Position numbers and translations under genes: made by a program. From an uncultured Clostridia bacterium (GTDB lineage Bacteria > Bacillota > Clostridia > Christensenellales > UBA3700), in the NCBI GenBank assembly GCA_947038565.1, contig CAMQWP010000001.1, positions 130,381 to 194,380 of the forward strand: 64,000 nt of DNA. The letters are read 5' to 3'. Positions 16,926-26,910 of this stretch are shown piece by piece. The notes under the pieces were generated by a model. The model did not search any database, was not told where the DNA came from, and worked only from the letters and a program-made list of their open reading frames with translations. Position 1 is the stretch's first letter. Each line of letters opens with the position of its first letter.

Positions 16926-18224
16926 TTATTTCTTTCTTTTTCTCGCCTTATCGTTCTTGTATTTATCCGCTTTAGTAGCTTCGTTAACTTTCTTAGTTGC
17001 GATATATATAAATAAAGAAAGGTAAGTATCTATAAGGTTACTGCATGCGCATTCGCCATGTGCCGATCTAGTGATCTGTGGTGCCATCATACAGTACTTT
17101 GATTTTCCATTTTTCTGATCGTGATGGATTTGTCTCATTCTTACTTTTGCCCACTCTCGACTGCTTGGAGTAACCACAGAGTCATAACCCAAGCAATATG
17201 CCATCATATCCATACTATACATAGCACAATCGGTAGCTTTTCCACCTAAATAACCGTCAGGATAACATACTTCAGCTAGCGGGCGTGATTTTTTATCAAA
17301 ACTTACAAAATCACCTTCTATAGCACTTAGCTCATTACTTTCAGTCTTATAAAATGCTTTGTATATTGTTTCGAAATTATCGCAAATACCCTCAGGCACG
17401 CTCTCGCCTATAATCCATGACAATGCAATTGCTTTATTAGCCGTAGCTATTTTACTTATCGCATAAGGACTTCTACTACTGTAGCTTAATATATTTCCTT
17501 CTTTATCCACATTAAACACGTCATTGCTATCATCACATTGCATTTTAAATAGATTTTTATAAAATACCTCCATATTGTTTTTCCATGTCTTTTGTCTTTC
17601 ATGGAAAGGTAGCATTGAGCTTGCTAGTCTAAGCAAGCTAGCAACATCATAGTTGTAGAAAATACTAGACACTGAACTATCTAAAAGCCTTCCTTCGCTA
17701 TTAAAATCATATCTCGGAGAGGCACTGTTTAACATATCCGCCTCGTGCTCAACCATATTTACAACCAATTGTTGATCTCTGCAATTCAAACTATCCCACG
17801 CAAGCCATGCTGTAGAAGCAAGCTCATACACATGCCCAATAGTAGACTCTTCTCCGCCCCAACCATTTTGCTTGTTCGACACGTGATGATACACGCATGA
17901 TCGCAACAATTTAACGCACCTGTCACGCACCTCAAACTCTGCATGTCCCGATGCTCTATCATCGTAGATTTTAAACTTTAACGCTAGCATTATTACCTTA
18001 CTCACATAAATACTTGGTCTGATGACCTTGTCAAATGAACCTTTTAAGGTAAGATACTCTGCCTTGACTTCTTTTTCGAACGCTCTGCTTTTCCAAAAAC
18101 CGCCCATCATATAACGCATAGACTTGTTAATAGAGGTGATTAGCTCTTCAGCTAGATCACCGCCCAATACATCTATGTCTATCATTGTCCAGTCTATTTT
18201 TTTAACGTGTTGTATATCATACAT
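16926..18224 (-). CDS. Hypothetical protein, possibly an alpha/alpha-toroid carbohydrate-active enzyme
   Basis: A 432-residue cytoplasmic protein, helix-rich throughout, with a very basic tail ending in KARKRKK. The stretch QNGWGGEESTIGHVYELASTAWLAWDSL near residues 118-145, followed by a helix with EHEADML, resembles the toroid helices of polysaccharide-lyase and heparinase-like proteins, but I see no clear catalytic signature. A late segment, CYPDGYLGGKATDCAMYSMDMMAYCLGYD, is rich in Cys and aromatic residues. The ATG follows a region with weak AGGT. It lies 78 bases downstream of adenine deaminase on the same strand, so the two may be co-transcribed. Function unproven. Confidence 0.55.
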   Translation of the reverse strand: MYDIQHVKKIDWTMIDIDVLGGDLAEELITSINKSMRYMMGGFWKSRAFEKEVKAEYLTLKGSFDKVIRPSIYVSKVIMLALKFKIYDDRASGHAEFEVRDRCVKLLRSCVYHHVSNKQNGWGGEESTIGHVYELASTAWLAWDSLNCRDQQLVVNMVEHEADMLNSASPRYDFNSEGRLLDSSVSSIFYNYDVASLLRLASSMLPFHERQKTWKNNMEVFYKNLFKMQCDDSNDVFNVDKEGNILSYSSRSPYAISKIATANKAIALSWIIGESVPEGICDNFETIYKAFYKTESNELSAIEGDFVSFDKKSRPLAEVCYPDGYLGGKATDCAMYSMDMMAYCLGYDSVVTPSSREWAKVRMRQIHHDQKNGKSKYCMMAPQITRSAHGECACSNLIDTYLSLFIYIATKKVNEATKADKYKNDKARKRKK

Positions 18225-18302
18225 CTTGTTTACCTCATATCCTCACATATTACTTGATTATGGAATAATTTTATTTTACTGCTAATTAATACTGTCGATT
18301 TA

Positions 18303-20030
18303 TCATGATACTTCTACTGGCACAAATGCAAATGAACTATAATCGAACAAACCTCTATCACTTATTTTAAGTTCAGGTATAACAACTAAAGACAAGAACG
18401 AAAGTGTCATAAACGCCTCAGCGTCAGTATTTACATGTAGCTCATCATAAGCAAACTTATTAAGTTTTGTAGTATACTCGCCTATATAACTACTATCGCG
18501 ATCACTCATAAGACCTGCAATAGGCAACTCTAGTGTGTCATAAATCTTGCCATTTTTAACTGCAGTCATTCCTCCGCCAACGCGTCTGATTTCATTTATC
18601 GCAATAGCGATATCTTCATCGTTATCGCCACATGCTATGATATTATGACTATCGTGCGCGACAGAAAGAGCAACAGCTCCGCCTTTTATGTCATAACCTT
18701 CCAAAAGTGCTATGCCTATATTGCCAGTATTTTTATGCCTTTCCACAACGCATATTTTACTAAACCCGTCGCCGTCTACATGTACGTACTTGCCATTTTC
18801 AACATTTACTGTCCTTACTAATGATTTTGTACTTACGTTATGTGGCTCTAAGCCTATTATTCTTATTGTATCACTGCTAAGTTTTAACTCCATGTCGCTA
18901 GCTTTCATGACATCACAATGCACAGAACTCATCACCGCACTTGTAGGCTCAGCCTTTCCGCCAAACAATGCTTTTTTATCTTTTGCGACAAGCACGCCTT
19001 TTTTATACACTTCAAGTATATTAAAGTCAGCAAGATCATCAATAATTACCAAATCGGCTATTTTGCCTGGAGCGATTACTCCTCGATCTTCCAGCTTATA
19101 ACACTCTGCCGCATTAAGCGTTGCGATAGTAATAGCGTCTATAGTCGATACGCCTAATGATACTGCTATCTTTATATTATTATCAATATGACCTATACTC
19201 TTAAGGTCATGCACTTGCTTATCATCAGTACAGAACACAAGTCTTCTTATAGTTCTAGGAGTAACAAGCCTTATTAGATCTCTTACATTCCTAGTCGCGC
19301 TACCTTCTCTCATCAGCACATACATACCACGTCTTATCTTATTCATAGCGTCCACTATATCCAAACACTCGTGATCAGTAGTTATACCCGCACCAATATA
19401 CGCATTTAAAGCCTTGCTGTCAGCAAGTGGATAATGTCCATCTATAACAACGCCACGCTCTTTTGCAACTCGTAGCTTTTCTAATACTTCAGGATCACAA
19501 TACACTACTCCTGGTGCATTCATAAACTCACCCACACCGTAGCAATTATCATCGAGCATATTTGCTATATCAGCACTATCTATCGTAGCACCATTATTCT
19601 CATAAGGAGTAGCAGGCACACAGCTTGGAGCCATATAGATCGCATCAAGTGGGGCTTTTTCGCTCTCTTCAACCATGTAATTCACGCCAGCGACACCACA
19701 AACATTAGCGATCTCATGCGGATCACATATACAAGTAGTAGTACCGCAAGGCATTACTTCCATAGCAAAATTAACTGGTGACAACATAGTGCTTTCCACA
19801 TGACAATGCCCATCTATAAATCCTGGTGAAATATATTTACCACAAGCATCGACTACGACATCACCGTCATAATCGCCAACACCAGCAATATATCCATCAA
19901 CTATAGCGATATCCGCTACTTCTATTTCTCCAGTATATACATTTATAACATTACCGCCCTTTATTACTAAATCAGCCTTTTCTCTGCCCATCGCTACGTC
20001 AATAAAGTTCTTCATAGGTGTATTCATCAT
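18303..20030 (-). CDS. ade: Adenine deaminase
   Basis: The 575-residue amidohydrolase converts adenine to hypoxanthine and ammonia in purine salvage. It has the two-part layout of bacterial Ade: an amidohydrolase domain with the metal motif PGFIDGHCHVESTM near residues 68-81, DPHEIANVCG, and VIDGHYPLADSKALNAY with another metal His, then a C-terminal domain ending in the conserved VALSVAHDSHNIIACG and GGGMTAVKNG blocks. Length matches the family. The ATG at 20030 follows GAGGATATA at the wider end of normal spacing. A strong promoter lies 75 bases upstream. Confidence 0.95.
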   Translation of the reverse strand: MMNTPMKNFIDVAMGREKADLVIKGGNVINVYTGEIEVADIAIVDGYIAGVGDYDGDVVVDACGKYISPGFIDGHCHVESTMLSPVNFAMEVMPCGTTTCICDPHEIANVCGVAGVNYMVEESEKAPLDAIYMAPSCVPATPYENNGATIDSADIANMLDDNCYGVGEFMNAPGVVYCDPEVLEKLRVAKERGVVIDGHYPLADSKALNAYIGAGITTDHECLDIVDAMNKIRRGMYVLMREGSATRNVRDLIRLVTPRTIRRLVFCTDDKQVHDLKSIGHIDNNIKIAVSLGVSTIDAITIATLNAAECYKLEDRGVIAPGKIADLVIIDDLADFNILEVYKKGVLVAKDKKALFGGKAEPTSAVMSSVHCDVMKASDMELKLSSDTIRIIGLEPHNVSTKSLVRTVNVENGKYVHVDGDGFSKICVVERHKNTGNIGIALLEGYDIKGGAVALSVAHDSHNIIACGDNDEDIAIAINEIRRVGGGMTAVKNGKIYDTLELPIAGLMSDRDSSYIGEYTTKLNKFAYDELHVNTDAEAFMTLSFLSLVVIPELKISDRGLFDYSSFAFVPVEVS

Positions 20031-20105
20031 TGCACTATATCCTCGCTTTTATATATTATTATTACTATTAATATAATATTATATATTAATACATTATACA
20101 CTCAT

Positions 20106-20134
20106 ATTATATCAATATTTTATAGACAAGTCAA
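20106..20134 (-). promoter_or_regulatory. Promoter for adenine deaminase
   Basis: Minus-strand TTGACT (20129-20134) and TATAAT (20106-20111) are 17 bases apart with TG one base before the -10. The ~70-base AT-only leader contains no riboswitch I can recognise. Confidence 0.65.
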
Positions 20135-20188
20135 TGACTATAGCTAATATAATTAAATAATGCCAAGTATCCGCCCTACGCATATAAA

Positions 20189-20217
20189 AATACGAGCGAA
20201 CTTAGTCCACTCGTATT
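20189..20217 (-). terminator. Intrinsic terminator after the 20245-20799 gene
   Basis: AATACGAG (20189-20196) pairs with CTCGTATT (20210-20217). The minus-strand continuation reads TTTTTATATG. It separates the hypothetical gene from the adenine deaminase promoter. Confidence 0.7.
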
Positions 20218-20244
20218 ACAATTATTTTTACTTATTGATACGCA

Positions 20245-20799
20245 TTATCTCCTACAATAAATAGCCATACTATTAAGCAAGTACCCTGCTGTCAGCTCAT
20301 TGCTTATAACTCGCTTTATGTAAACGCAATGTCTTCGACTATAAGTCAGCAGTACTAATAATTTTTCTTGATTAGATATAATATGCCTAAGTAGTACACA
20401 ATAATTCCTATCATGTGACAACGTAGGAGTATACTTTATCATGTCATCATCAGAATTATAATAACACTTCAGCAACATTCTACTACTTCTTTTCTTTATC
20501 TTAATTACGCTTGAAATCTCCTCTCTCACATCAAGCGGAGAGATCATATGCAAACGTTTTAACTGTGCTATCATATCCATTTCTAAATAATATATTTTCC
20601 CGAATAGCTCGCGTTCTTGGATATCGCTATTTCCACACTTCAACCCATAACATCGAGGGCTTCGCATAGTATTTTTATTCGGATTACTACTAACATCCTC
20701 GACACCTTTCATCAAATCAGTCCTTCTAAGCACCTTCTCATATTCTTTAGACATATTAGCAATAGCATCTTCATCAGCTATCATATCAAACTCCATCAT
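20245..20799 (-). CDS. Hypothetical helical protein
   Basis: The 184-residue protein starts at the ATG at 20799, preceded by GGAGGTGTGAT; the in-frame extension to 20832 is not needed. It is predominantly helical and moderately basic in its second half (IKIKKRSSRMLLKCYY, YSRRHCVYIKRVI). There is no signal peptide or membrane span. Scattered cysteines (about five) do not form a CxxC pair. The middle helices (EMDMIAQLKRLH, LLRHIISNQEKLLVLLTYS) could belong to a four-helix bundle, but I cannot assign a family. It is a single-gene unit with its own terminator. Confidence 0.5.
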   Translation of the reverse strand: MMEFDMIADEDAIANMSKEYEKVLRRTDLMKGVEDVSSNPNKNTMRSPRCYGLKCGNSDIQERELFGKIYYLEMDMIAQLKRLHMISPLDVREEISSVIKIKKRSSRMLLKCYYNSDDDMIKYTPTLSHDRNYCVLLRHIISNQEKLLVLLTYSRRHCVYIKRVISNELTAGYLLNSMAIYCRR

Positions 20800-21113
20800 A
20801 TCACACCTCCGACATGTAATAATATATGACATGAACTAAGTTATTATGTATACGACAAGCGATTATATTATTTGATACTTTACTACGGACTTTCGGTGTC
20901 AACTAACTTGATCTTTCCACATGCACCATTTAAGTTTTGCGTTTTGTATCCTTATCATCATCTGCCGAATTAAATGAACACGCCCACGCTTTAGCAGCAC
21001 TATTCACCTATGCGATACTGCATATTAATAATGATCTACTATATTCCTTGCAAAAAATATCAAACTGATATCCCGTATCAATCCATATGACACTCGCATA
21101 CTTTAAGCATAAT
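20800..21113. other. Intergenic region with no recognised gene
   Basis: The interval upstream of the hypothetical gene at 20245-20799 contains a minus-strand TTGACA (20897-20902) but no well-spaced -10, and no open frame with a ribosome binding site. I see no RNA gene motif in it. Confidence 0.4.
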
Positions 21114-21144
21114 AATAGCGGACAGTAAAACACTATCCGCTATT
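21114..21144 (-). terminator. Hairpin terminator after cysS
   Basis: AATAGCGGA (21114-21122) pairs with TCCGCTATT (21136-21144), with three further inner pairs. It begins 8 bases past the cysS stop. The following minus-strand bases are only partly U-rich (ATTATG), so strength is uncertain. Confidence 0.6.
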
Positions 21145-21151
21145 TGTACTA

Positions 21152-22543
21152 TTATATTTTCTTTATATCGTAACCGTCTTTTTTATCCAAAACGTTATAA
21201 CCTAAAGCTACTATCTCACCACGAATGCGGTCAGCCTCTGCCCAGTTTTTCTCCGCCTTAGCTTGTATCCTTGCATCTGCAAGTGACGCTATATTTTGAG
21301 GAACTTCCTCTCTGATACTATCTAAGTACTCTTCGACATTATCAAGCGACAAGCCGAATATCTTATCCATCTCAAGAGCTAAACGATATACATCTGAGCA
21401 TAGTGGTTCTTTCACCATCTTCCATAGCACGCCAAGCGCCATAGGGATATTAACATCATCTTTAACAGCATTATCGAACTCAGTCTTATAGCTTGCTAAT
21501 GTTTCACGAGAAACTAGTGCAAGTCCTCTTGATTGGGCTGATATTAATGCACATAAACGCTCGTAAGATACTTTCGCAGCGTCAAGACCCTCAAAAGTAA
21601 AATTCAACTTTTTGCGATAGTGTGCGTTTAAGCAAAAATATCTGAATACTAACGGGCTATAACCCATTCCCTCTAGTTGAGAGATAGTATAAGTATTGCC
21701 TAAGCTCTTACTCATCTTGCCATTATCTACAAGCATGAACTCTCCATGCATCCAATAATCAACACACTTTCCTTTAGTCAATGCCTCGTTTTGTGCAAGC
21801 TCATTTTCATGATGTACTGGTATATGATCCACACCGCCAGTATGGATATCGAACTGATCGCCCAAATACTTTTGGCTCATTGCTGAACACTCAATGTGCC
21901 AGCCTGGATATCCCATGCCCCATGGACTTTCCCACTGTTGGATATGACTAGGATCAGCCTTTTTCCATACTGCGAAGTCTTGCGGATTGCGTTTTTCAGT
22001 ATTTACTACTACTCTAGCACCAGCGATTTGCTCGTCAAGATTTAGTCTTGAAAGCTGTCCGTACTTAGGGAATTTAGATATATCAAAATAAATACCATCA
22101 CTTATCTCATAAGCGTAGCCTTCTTCTACTAATCTAACTACATAGTTTATCATATCATCAATATGCTCAGTAGCCTTTGCAACTATCTCAGGCGTAGCGA
22201 TATTTATCTTAGCTAGATCGGACATAAAGACATCAGTGTAATACTCCGCTATCTCGCGAGGGGTCTTACCTGTAGCTTTTGCTGTCTTATCCATCTTATC
22301 TTCGCCATCATCAGCGTCATTAGTCAAGTGACCTACATCAGTGATATTCATAACACCATTGATTTTATACCCGTCGTAAGCTAGTACTCTTCTTAGCAAA
22401 TCCATAAAAACATACGTCCTAAGATTGCCGATATGAGCGTAGTTGTAGACTGTAGGTCCACAGCTATACATACTTACTTCACCGTCACTAATTTCTTTAA
22501 ATTGCTCTTTTTTTCTACTAAGTGTATTGTATACTTTTAACAT
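21152..22543 (-). CDS. cysS: Cysteinyl-tRNA synthetase
   Basis: A 463-residue class I synthetase. Motifs are the zinc-site start MYSCGPTVYNYAHIGNLR (Cys plus HIGH), PGWHIECSAM (zinc Cys and His) and GKMSKSLGN (KMSKS). The C-terminal DALR-like helical domain is present. It charges tRNA-Cys. GGAGAT precedes the ATG. It lies 58 bases downstream of the serine acetyltransferase gene, linking cysteine synthesis with cysteine charging. No T-box leader is visible upstream. In related Firmicutes mrnC and rlmB follow cysS; here they follow gltX. Confidence 0.96.
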   Translation of the reverse strand: MLKVYNTLSRKKEQFKEISDGEVSMYSCGPTVYNYAHIGNLRTYVFMDLLRRVLAYDGYKINGVMNITDVGHLTNDADDGEDKMDKTAKATGKTPREIAEYYTDVFMSDLAKINIATPEIVAKATEHIDDMINYVVRLVEEGYAYEISDGIYFDISKFPKYGQLSRLNLDEQIAGARVVVNTEKRNPQDFAVWKKADPSHIQQWESPWGMGYPGWHIECSAMSQKYLGDQFDIHTGGVDHIPVHHENELAQNEALTKGKCVDYWMHGEFMLVDNGKMSKSLGNTYTISQLEGMGYSPLVFRYFCLNAHYRKKLNFTFEGLDAAKVSYERLCALISAQSRGLALVSRETLASYKTEFDNAVKDDVNIPMALGVLWKMVKEPLCSDVYRLALEMDKIFGLSLDNVEEYLDSIREEVPQNIASLADARIQAKAEKNWAEADRIRGEIVALGYNVLDKKDGYDIKKI

Positions 22544-22601
22544 TTACCATATCTCCATTATTCAAGTCATAATACTTGCAGTCGTCAGCTAAGGAAAGCC
22601 C

Positions 22602-23324
22602 TTAAATATCCAACTGTTTTTTTTCTCTATCTGCTATAATTTGGTCAAAATTAACTTCCTCTATAACATCTTTATCTACAATAGAATACTCGCAGTTAGA
22701 GTCGATACCTACTTTGTCTTCAAGATCTTTTATCCTTAGACATAATCTCTTCAACTCCTGCATGATAGGATCGGGAACGTTCATCTGATCTAAATTCTCG
22801 ACGATCTTCTCGCTTCTCATCTTAACAATTCTACCGGGAATACCTACAACGGTACTATGCGGAGGCACTTCTTTCAGCACGACGCTACCTGCACCGATCT
22901 TACTATTATGCCCAATAGTGATAGGTCCTAATACTTTCGCACCAGAGCTTATCATAACATCGCACTCTATGGTAGGATGACGCTTTCCGATATCTTTACC
23001 CGTACCTCCAAGAGTTACGCCTTGATAAATAGTACAATTATTGCCTATCTCACAAGTTTCTCCTATAACGACGCCAACACCATGATCAATAAATACACCT
23101 TTGCCGACAACCGCCGCGGGGTGAATATCAACACCAGTCTTTCGCCTAGTACCTGCCGCTATAAATATAGCTAAATTTTTAAAACCTTTAGTATGCAACC
23201 AGTGCGCTCGCCTATGTCTTCTTATAGCTTTGTAACCGCCATAAGTACACATGACCATAATTTTACTAGTTGACGCGGGGTCACGATCCATTACCGCAGC
23301 CATATCCGTCTTAAAATTACCCAT
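22602..23324 (-). CDS. cysE: Serine O-acetyltransferase
   Basis: This 240-residue protein acetylates serine with acetyl-CoA, the first step of cysteine synthesis. The left-handed parallel beta-helix is clear, with hexapeptide repeats: GVDIHPAAVVGKGVFIDHG, VVIGETCEIGNNC and IGHNSKIGAGSVVLKEVP. The catalytic DHG motif (Asp-His-Gly near residues 90-92) and the HPTI region are present. The N-terminal helical domain is short, as in EpsC-type enzymes. A ~60-residue C-terminal acidic, coiled tail after PGRIV is longer than needed and ends EKKQLDI. GGGGAGG precedes the ATG. It is the first gene of a cysE-cysS pair. Confidence 0.93.
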   Translation of the reverse strand: MGNFKTDMAAVMDRDPASTSKIMVMCTYGGYKAIRRHRRAHWLHTKGFKNLAIFIAAGTRRKTGVDIHPAAVVGKGVFIDHGVGVVIGETCEIGNNCTIYQGVTLGGTGKDIGKRHPTIECDVMISSGAKVLGPITIGHNSKIGAGSVVLKEVPPHSTVVGIPGRIVKMRSEKIVENLDQMNVPDPIMQELKRLCLRIKDLEDKVGIDSNCEYSIVDKDVIEEVNFDQIIADREKKQLDI

Positions 23325-23519
23325 GAAGCCTCCCCAAAATAATTATCAAACCACTTATGCAAACCGCAAGAAGTGATCACTTTCACCTCGCGTTAAGCAC
23401 AAAAACAACTAATATTAACAATATGCAAATCGCCCTATAATAGTGAGAGATATTTGTATATATCTTCTATTATTTTATAAAGCGATTATTTATACGCAAA
23501 TACCACTATGTTTATACTA

Positions 23520-25700
23520 TCAAACAGGAAGTACAACGTCTATAATATTACTACTAATAGACTGAGTGTAACCGTCCTTTCCTACAGCGACAACAAATAC
23601 TTTATCACCTACTAACACATCCTCTCCTACAATTAGAGTATAACTAGTAGCAGGAGTATTGATATGACGAGCAACTATAGTACCGTCTGCTTTCTGGATA
23701 TAAATTTTATATCTAACAGCATTTTCTGCAGCTTCCCAGCTGATATTTAATTGATTATTAACGATTTCTTGTGCAATAACAGTTACTGGTGCAACTGTGC
23801 CAACGATAGGAGCGAAATCAGCTATAACAGACCCGCTACTAATAATCGCAGCATTGCTAGCATTTCTTGCAATTATCTTAACTAAGTGATTACCCACTGT
23901 TAGTTTATCTTTAACGCCATCTTGTACTGATAGGTTATGAGAAATCTCCTCACCCTCCGCAGCAGTGCTAGATATATTATATACTATATTATCAAAAGTA
24001 ATCTCATAAGTATCAGCAAACTTAACAGCGTTAAACTTCAAGATATACTCATTATTGATTAGCTCAACTCTTGCATTAGAAACTCTTTCTAGAGTGATAG
24101 TATGCTCATAAGTCAAATATAGAGGCTCACTATCTAATATTACTTCACTGTCCTCTACCGCTGACATCATAGTGATCTTGATATCATGTTTTCCTACTTC
24201 GTCAAGGTGAGAAGTAAGAATATATTCATTATCAGTATTCACGTCAACTATTATTGCTTCTTCCATGCTATCTATCTGGAACTTAATCCTAGTAGCATTA
24301 GCCACTGCAGGCACATGTACTACTACATCAGTACCGATAATATTAACTGTCGCAGAAACAGGAGTAGCTAACCATGTGATATAGTTTACTTCAGAATCAA
24401 TATTGATCTCACCGACAGTATTACTATCACGTATAACCCAAACTTCTAGAGTTCCTTCAATCAGCTTAAAGCCACTGCCATCTCTCATAAGAACGAGTTT
24501 TCCGCCTACAATACTTCCAAGTCCATCTTTAGTAGCGTCCGCGTAGATCATATTAGAAGATCTAAACTCACTTGTTTGATCTAAAGTAACGTTACCTACA
24601 GCCCCTAAAGTATCTATTTTACTATTGATAGCGTTTATAGGTGCGACTGCTTCGCCTTTTATTGCAAGGTTTGAGTTATTCACTACTAAACCTGTCGCGT
24701 TCTGTCCGTATGCTATTGAGTCAATCACAGCAGTAGAATTACTTATACTCATGCTAGTAGAAGCAAGCACTCCGTTACTAATCTGTACCGCCGCACAGTC
24801 TTGTATTACTACTTCATCAGCAGTGATATTCGCTAAAATGTTAGCACTAGGTATACTATTAAACACGACTTTCTTCGCGTTGATTTGTCCACCCTTTATA
24901 TACTCTTTTCCGTCGCGTGTACCGATAATAAGTGCGTCTTCTTTTGTATTGTTAATAGTTATAGTACCACTTGCAGTGATAGCCTTATCATTAATATCAA
25001 CACTCATTACTAGGTTTATATCGCCCTCTACCACTATATCCTTTTGGATAACGTAGTAATCTTTACCAGCTTTTACTTCTTTTTGGAAGTCTTCCGCTTT
25101 ACTAATGAACTGCTTTGGTGCATTGACTACTAGTATAGGTATCAATATAGACAACACTATCACAAGTACAGTCGCAGCTGCAATACTAGCAAGGATGATT
25201 ATTTTCTTTTTCTTGTCCATAGGAGGTTTTTTGCCTTTTTTACCACCCTCTGACTCTTCATTCTCTGCATCAAACTCTTCTGAGGTCATGTGACGAAGTT
25301 CGTCTTGATCTATATCACCACCGCCATTAGAGTCATTATCAAATCCTGCTTCTTCTACGACACTGTCATCAGCATCTACAGAATTAACACAATCGTCTTC
25401 CGCCTCGATATCAGTGCTTTCCACATCTATAATATCTTCTTCGTTTATAATAGTGTCATCATTTATCTCAATGCTATTGATATCCACCTCGCTATCGTCA
25501 ATATCAGTCAAGTCTTGCTCGACATTAGTATCCGCAACAACGTCAATCGCCATGTCTTCTAATTCCTCTTCAGTCATATCAGCATTTGCGATAACTTCAC
25601 TCTCCGCACTTTTATCAGTATTGTCGTCAACAGGCAATGCCTCTATAACGCTGATATCCTCATTTTCTTGCTCTAAATCATTAGAATTATAATCTTTCAT
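23520..25700 (-). CDS. Large single-pass membrane protein with a highly acidic cytoplasmic domain and extracellular beta repeats
   Basis: In this 726-residue protein, residues 1-152 are almost all Asp/Glu/Ser/Ile with only Lys2, Lys30 and Arg136 as basic residues. A lysine cluster (KKGKK, KKKK) follows, then one transmembrane helix at about 167-192. The outside part has repeating beta-strand rungs at ~200-400, resembling a parallel beta helix, followed by two or three Ig/fibronectin-III-like domains; the last contains ISWEAAENAVRYKIYI. Topology should be acidic tail inside, repeats outside. The gene starts one base after the stop of the phosphoglycerate mutase gene, with AGGAG at its ATG. Role is unknown; adhesion or wall organisation is only a guess. 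Confidence 0.65.
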   Translation of the reverse strand: MKDYNSNDLEQENEDISVIEALPVDDNTDKSAESEVIANADMTEEELEDMAIDVVADTNVEQDLTDIDDSEVDINSIEINDDTIINEEDIIDVESTDIEAEDDCVNSVDADDSVVEEAGFDNDSNGGGDIDQDELRHMTSEEFDAENEESEGGKKGKKPPMDKKKKIIILASIAAATVLVIVLSILIPILVVNAPKQFISKAEDFQKEVKAGKDYYVIQKDIVVEGDINLVMSVDINDKAITASGTITINNTKEDALIIGTRDGKEYIKGGQINAKKVVFNSIPSANILANITADEVVIQDCAAVQISNGVLASTSMSISNSTAVIDSIAYGQNATGLVVNNSNLAIKGEAVAPINAINSKIDTLGAVGNVTLDQTSEFRSSNMIYADATKDGLGSIVGGKLVLMRDGSGFKLIEGTLEVWVIRDSNTVGEINIDSEVNYITWLATPVSATVNIIGTDVVVHVPAVANATRIKFQIDSMEEAIIVDVNTDNEYILTSHLDEVGKHDIKITMMSAVEDSEVILDSEPLYLTYEHTITLERVSNARVELINNEYILKFNAVKFADTYEITFDNIVYNISSTAAEGEEISHNLSVQDGVKDKLTVGNHLVKIIARNASNAAIISSGSVIADFAPIVGTVAPVTVIAQEIVNNQLNISWEAAENAVRYKIYIQKADGTIVARHINTPATSYTLIVGEDVLVGDKVFVVAVGKDGYTQSISSNIIDVVLPV

Positions 25701-25701
25701 A

Positions 25702-26910
25702 TCAATCTCCTATTTTGAATAATAGTCTTGCTAGCTCTACTCCGCTAGCTACAGTGATGCCAGTTCCAGCACACTCATTTTCTGAATATTTCAAAACTCC
25801 CTCATGACTTACTGTACTGTCGTATATTATAAACGGCACACTATCACTCGTATGAGTTCTTGTAGCTAGTGGTGTTGGATGATCAGGAGTTACAAGAATC
25901 CTAACATCTTCGCCACTTAACTCTTTTAATATATAACCCGCAACGATATCATCAATCATTTCTATCGACTTCACCTTGCCATCATAATCACCTTGATGTC
26001 CGCACTCGTCTGGTGCTTCCATATGCAAATAAACATAATCATTCCCGTCTCTAAGTGCCTGAACGCAAGCCTTAGCTTTACCTATGAAGTTAGTATCGAT
26101 AGTGCCTGTTGCACCTTGAACTTCTACCACCTTCATACCGCCAGCAATAGCAATGCCCTTTAGCAAATCAACTGCTGATATCATTACGGCCGACTTTTTA
26201 TACAGGTCATAGTAAAGTGGCAAATTCGGTTTGACACCTTCACCCCATAACCAAATACTATTAGCAGGATTTTCACCCTTTGCCATTCTTTTCAAATTAA
26301 TAGGGTGACTTTCTAATATCTTAGTAGATCGCTCCATTAATGCTAGCATTTGCTCGCCATATATTCCCTCTGGAAGATAGTTAGAAATAACCTTATCTAA
26401 AATATCGTGTGGCGGAGTATAAACTGTACCCATTTCACTATGTTTCGCTATTAGACAGTGTCTATAACTTACACCACTGTAAAACTTAAAGACAGCGTCA
26501 CCCAATCCAGCCTCTACCGCACATATAAGCTCTCTCGCCTCTTCGGTAGATATCTCGCCCGCACTATAGTCTATCATTGTCCTATCCGCATAGTTATCTT
26601 CGTTAGATAAAGTGACAACGTTACATCTTACAGCTAGATCATCACTCGCCATATCAATACCGATACTAAGCGCTTCAAGCGGAGAACGTCCACTATAATA
26701 CTCTAACGGATCATAACCTATCACTGATAAATTTGCAACATCGCTACCGGGTTTCATGCCGTCTGGAACAGTTTTCACCATACCGCAAATTGAGCGACTT
26801 GCCATATTATCTATATTTGGTTTATAAGCTAACTCTAGAGGAGTTTTTCCTTGTAATTTTTCATTAGGCAAATCTGCCATGCCATCGCCTAATAGCACTA
26901 TATATTTCAT
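25702..26910 (-). CDS. apgM: Cofactor-independent phosphoglycerate mutase, archaeal type (ApgM / proposed homoserine kinase family)
   Basis: A 402-residue member of the alkaline phosphatase superfamily. The N-terminus reads MKYIVLLGDGMADLP, with the metal Asp, followed by GSDVANLSVIGYDP, where the Ser is the phosphorylated nucleophile, GRSPLEA, and C-terminal metal motifs DECGHQGD and VTPDHPTP plus RTHTSDSVPF. It interconverts 3- and 2-phosphoglycerate. Close homologues are also listed as a proposed homoserine kinase, so function needs care. I use the ATG at 26910 after AAGGAAGG; the frame extends to 26958 without support. The promoter is at 27010-27038. Confidence 0.88.
   Translation of the reverse strand: MKYIVLLGDGMADLPNEKLQGKTPLELAYKPNIDNMASRSICGMVKTVPDGMKPGSDVANLSVIGYDPLEYYSGRSPLEALSIGIDMASDDLAVRCNVVTLSNEDNYADRTMIDYSAGEISTEEARELICAVEAGLGDAVFKFYSGVSYRHCLIAKHSEMGTVYTPPHDILDKVISNYLPEGIYGEQMLALMERSTKILESHPINLKRMAKGENPANSIWLWGEGVKPNLPLYYDLYKKSAVMISAVDLLKGIAIAGGMKVVEVQGATGTIDTNFIGKAKACVQALRDGNDYVYLHMEAPDECGHQGDYDGKVKSIEMIDDIVAGYILKELSGEDVRILVTPDHPTPLATRTHTSDSVPFIIYDSTVSHEGVLKYSENECAGTGITVASGVELARLLFKIGD

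Noticed and set aside
23437-23473. Hairpin downstream of the acidic membrane protein gene
   Set aside because: Two short stems with an asymmetric loop and no U-tract in the direction of that gene; not strong enough to list as a terminator.
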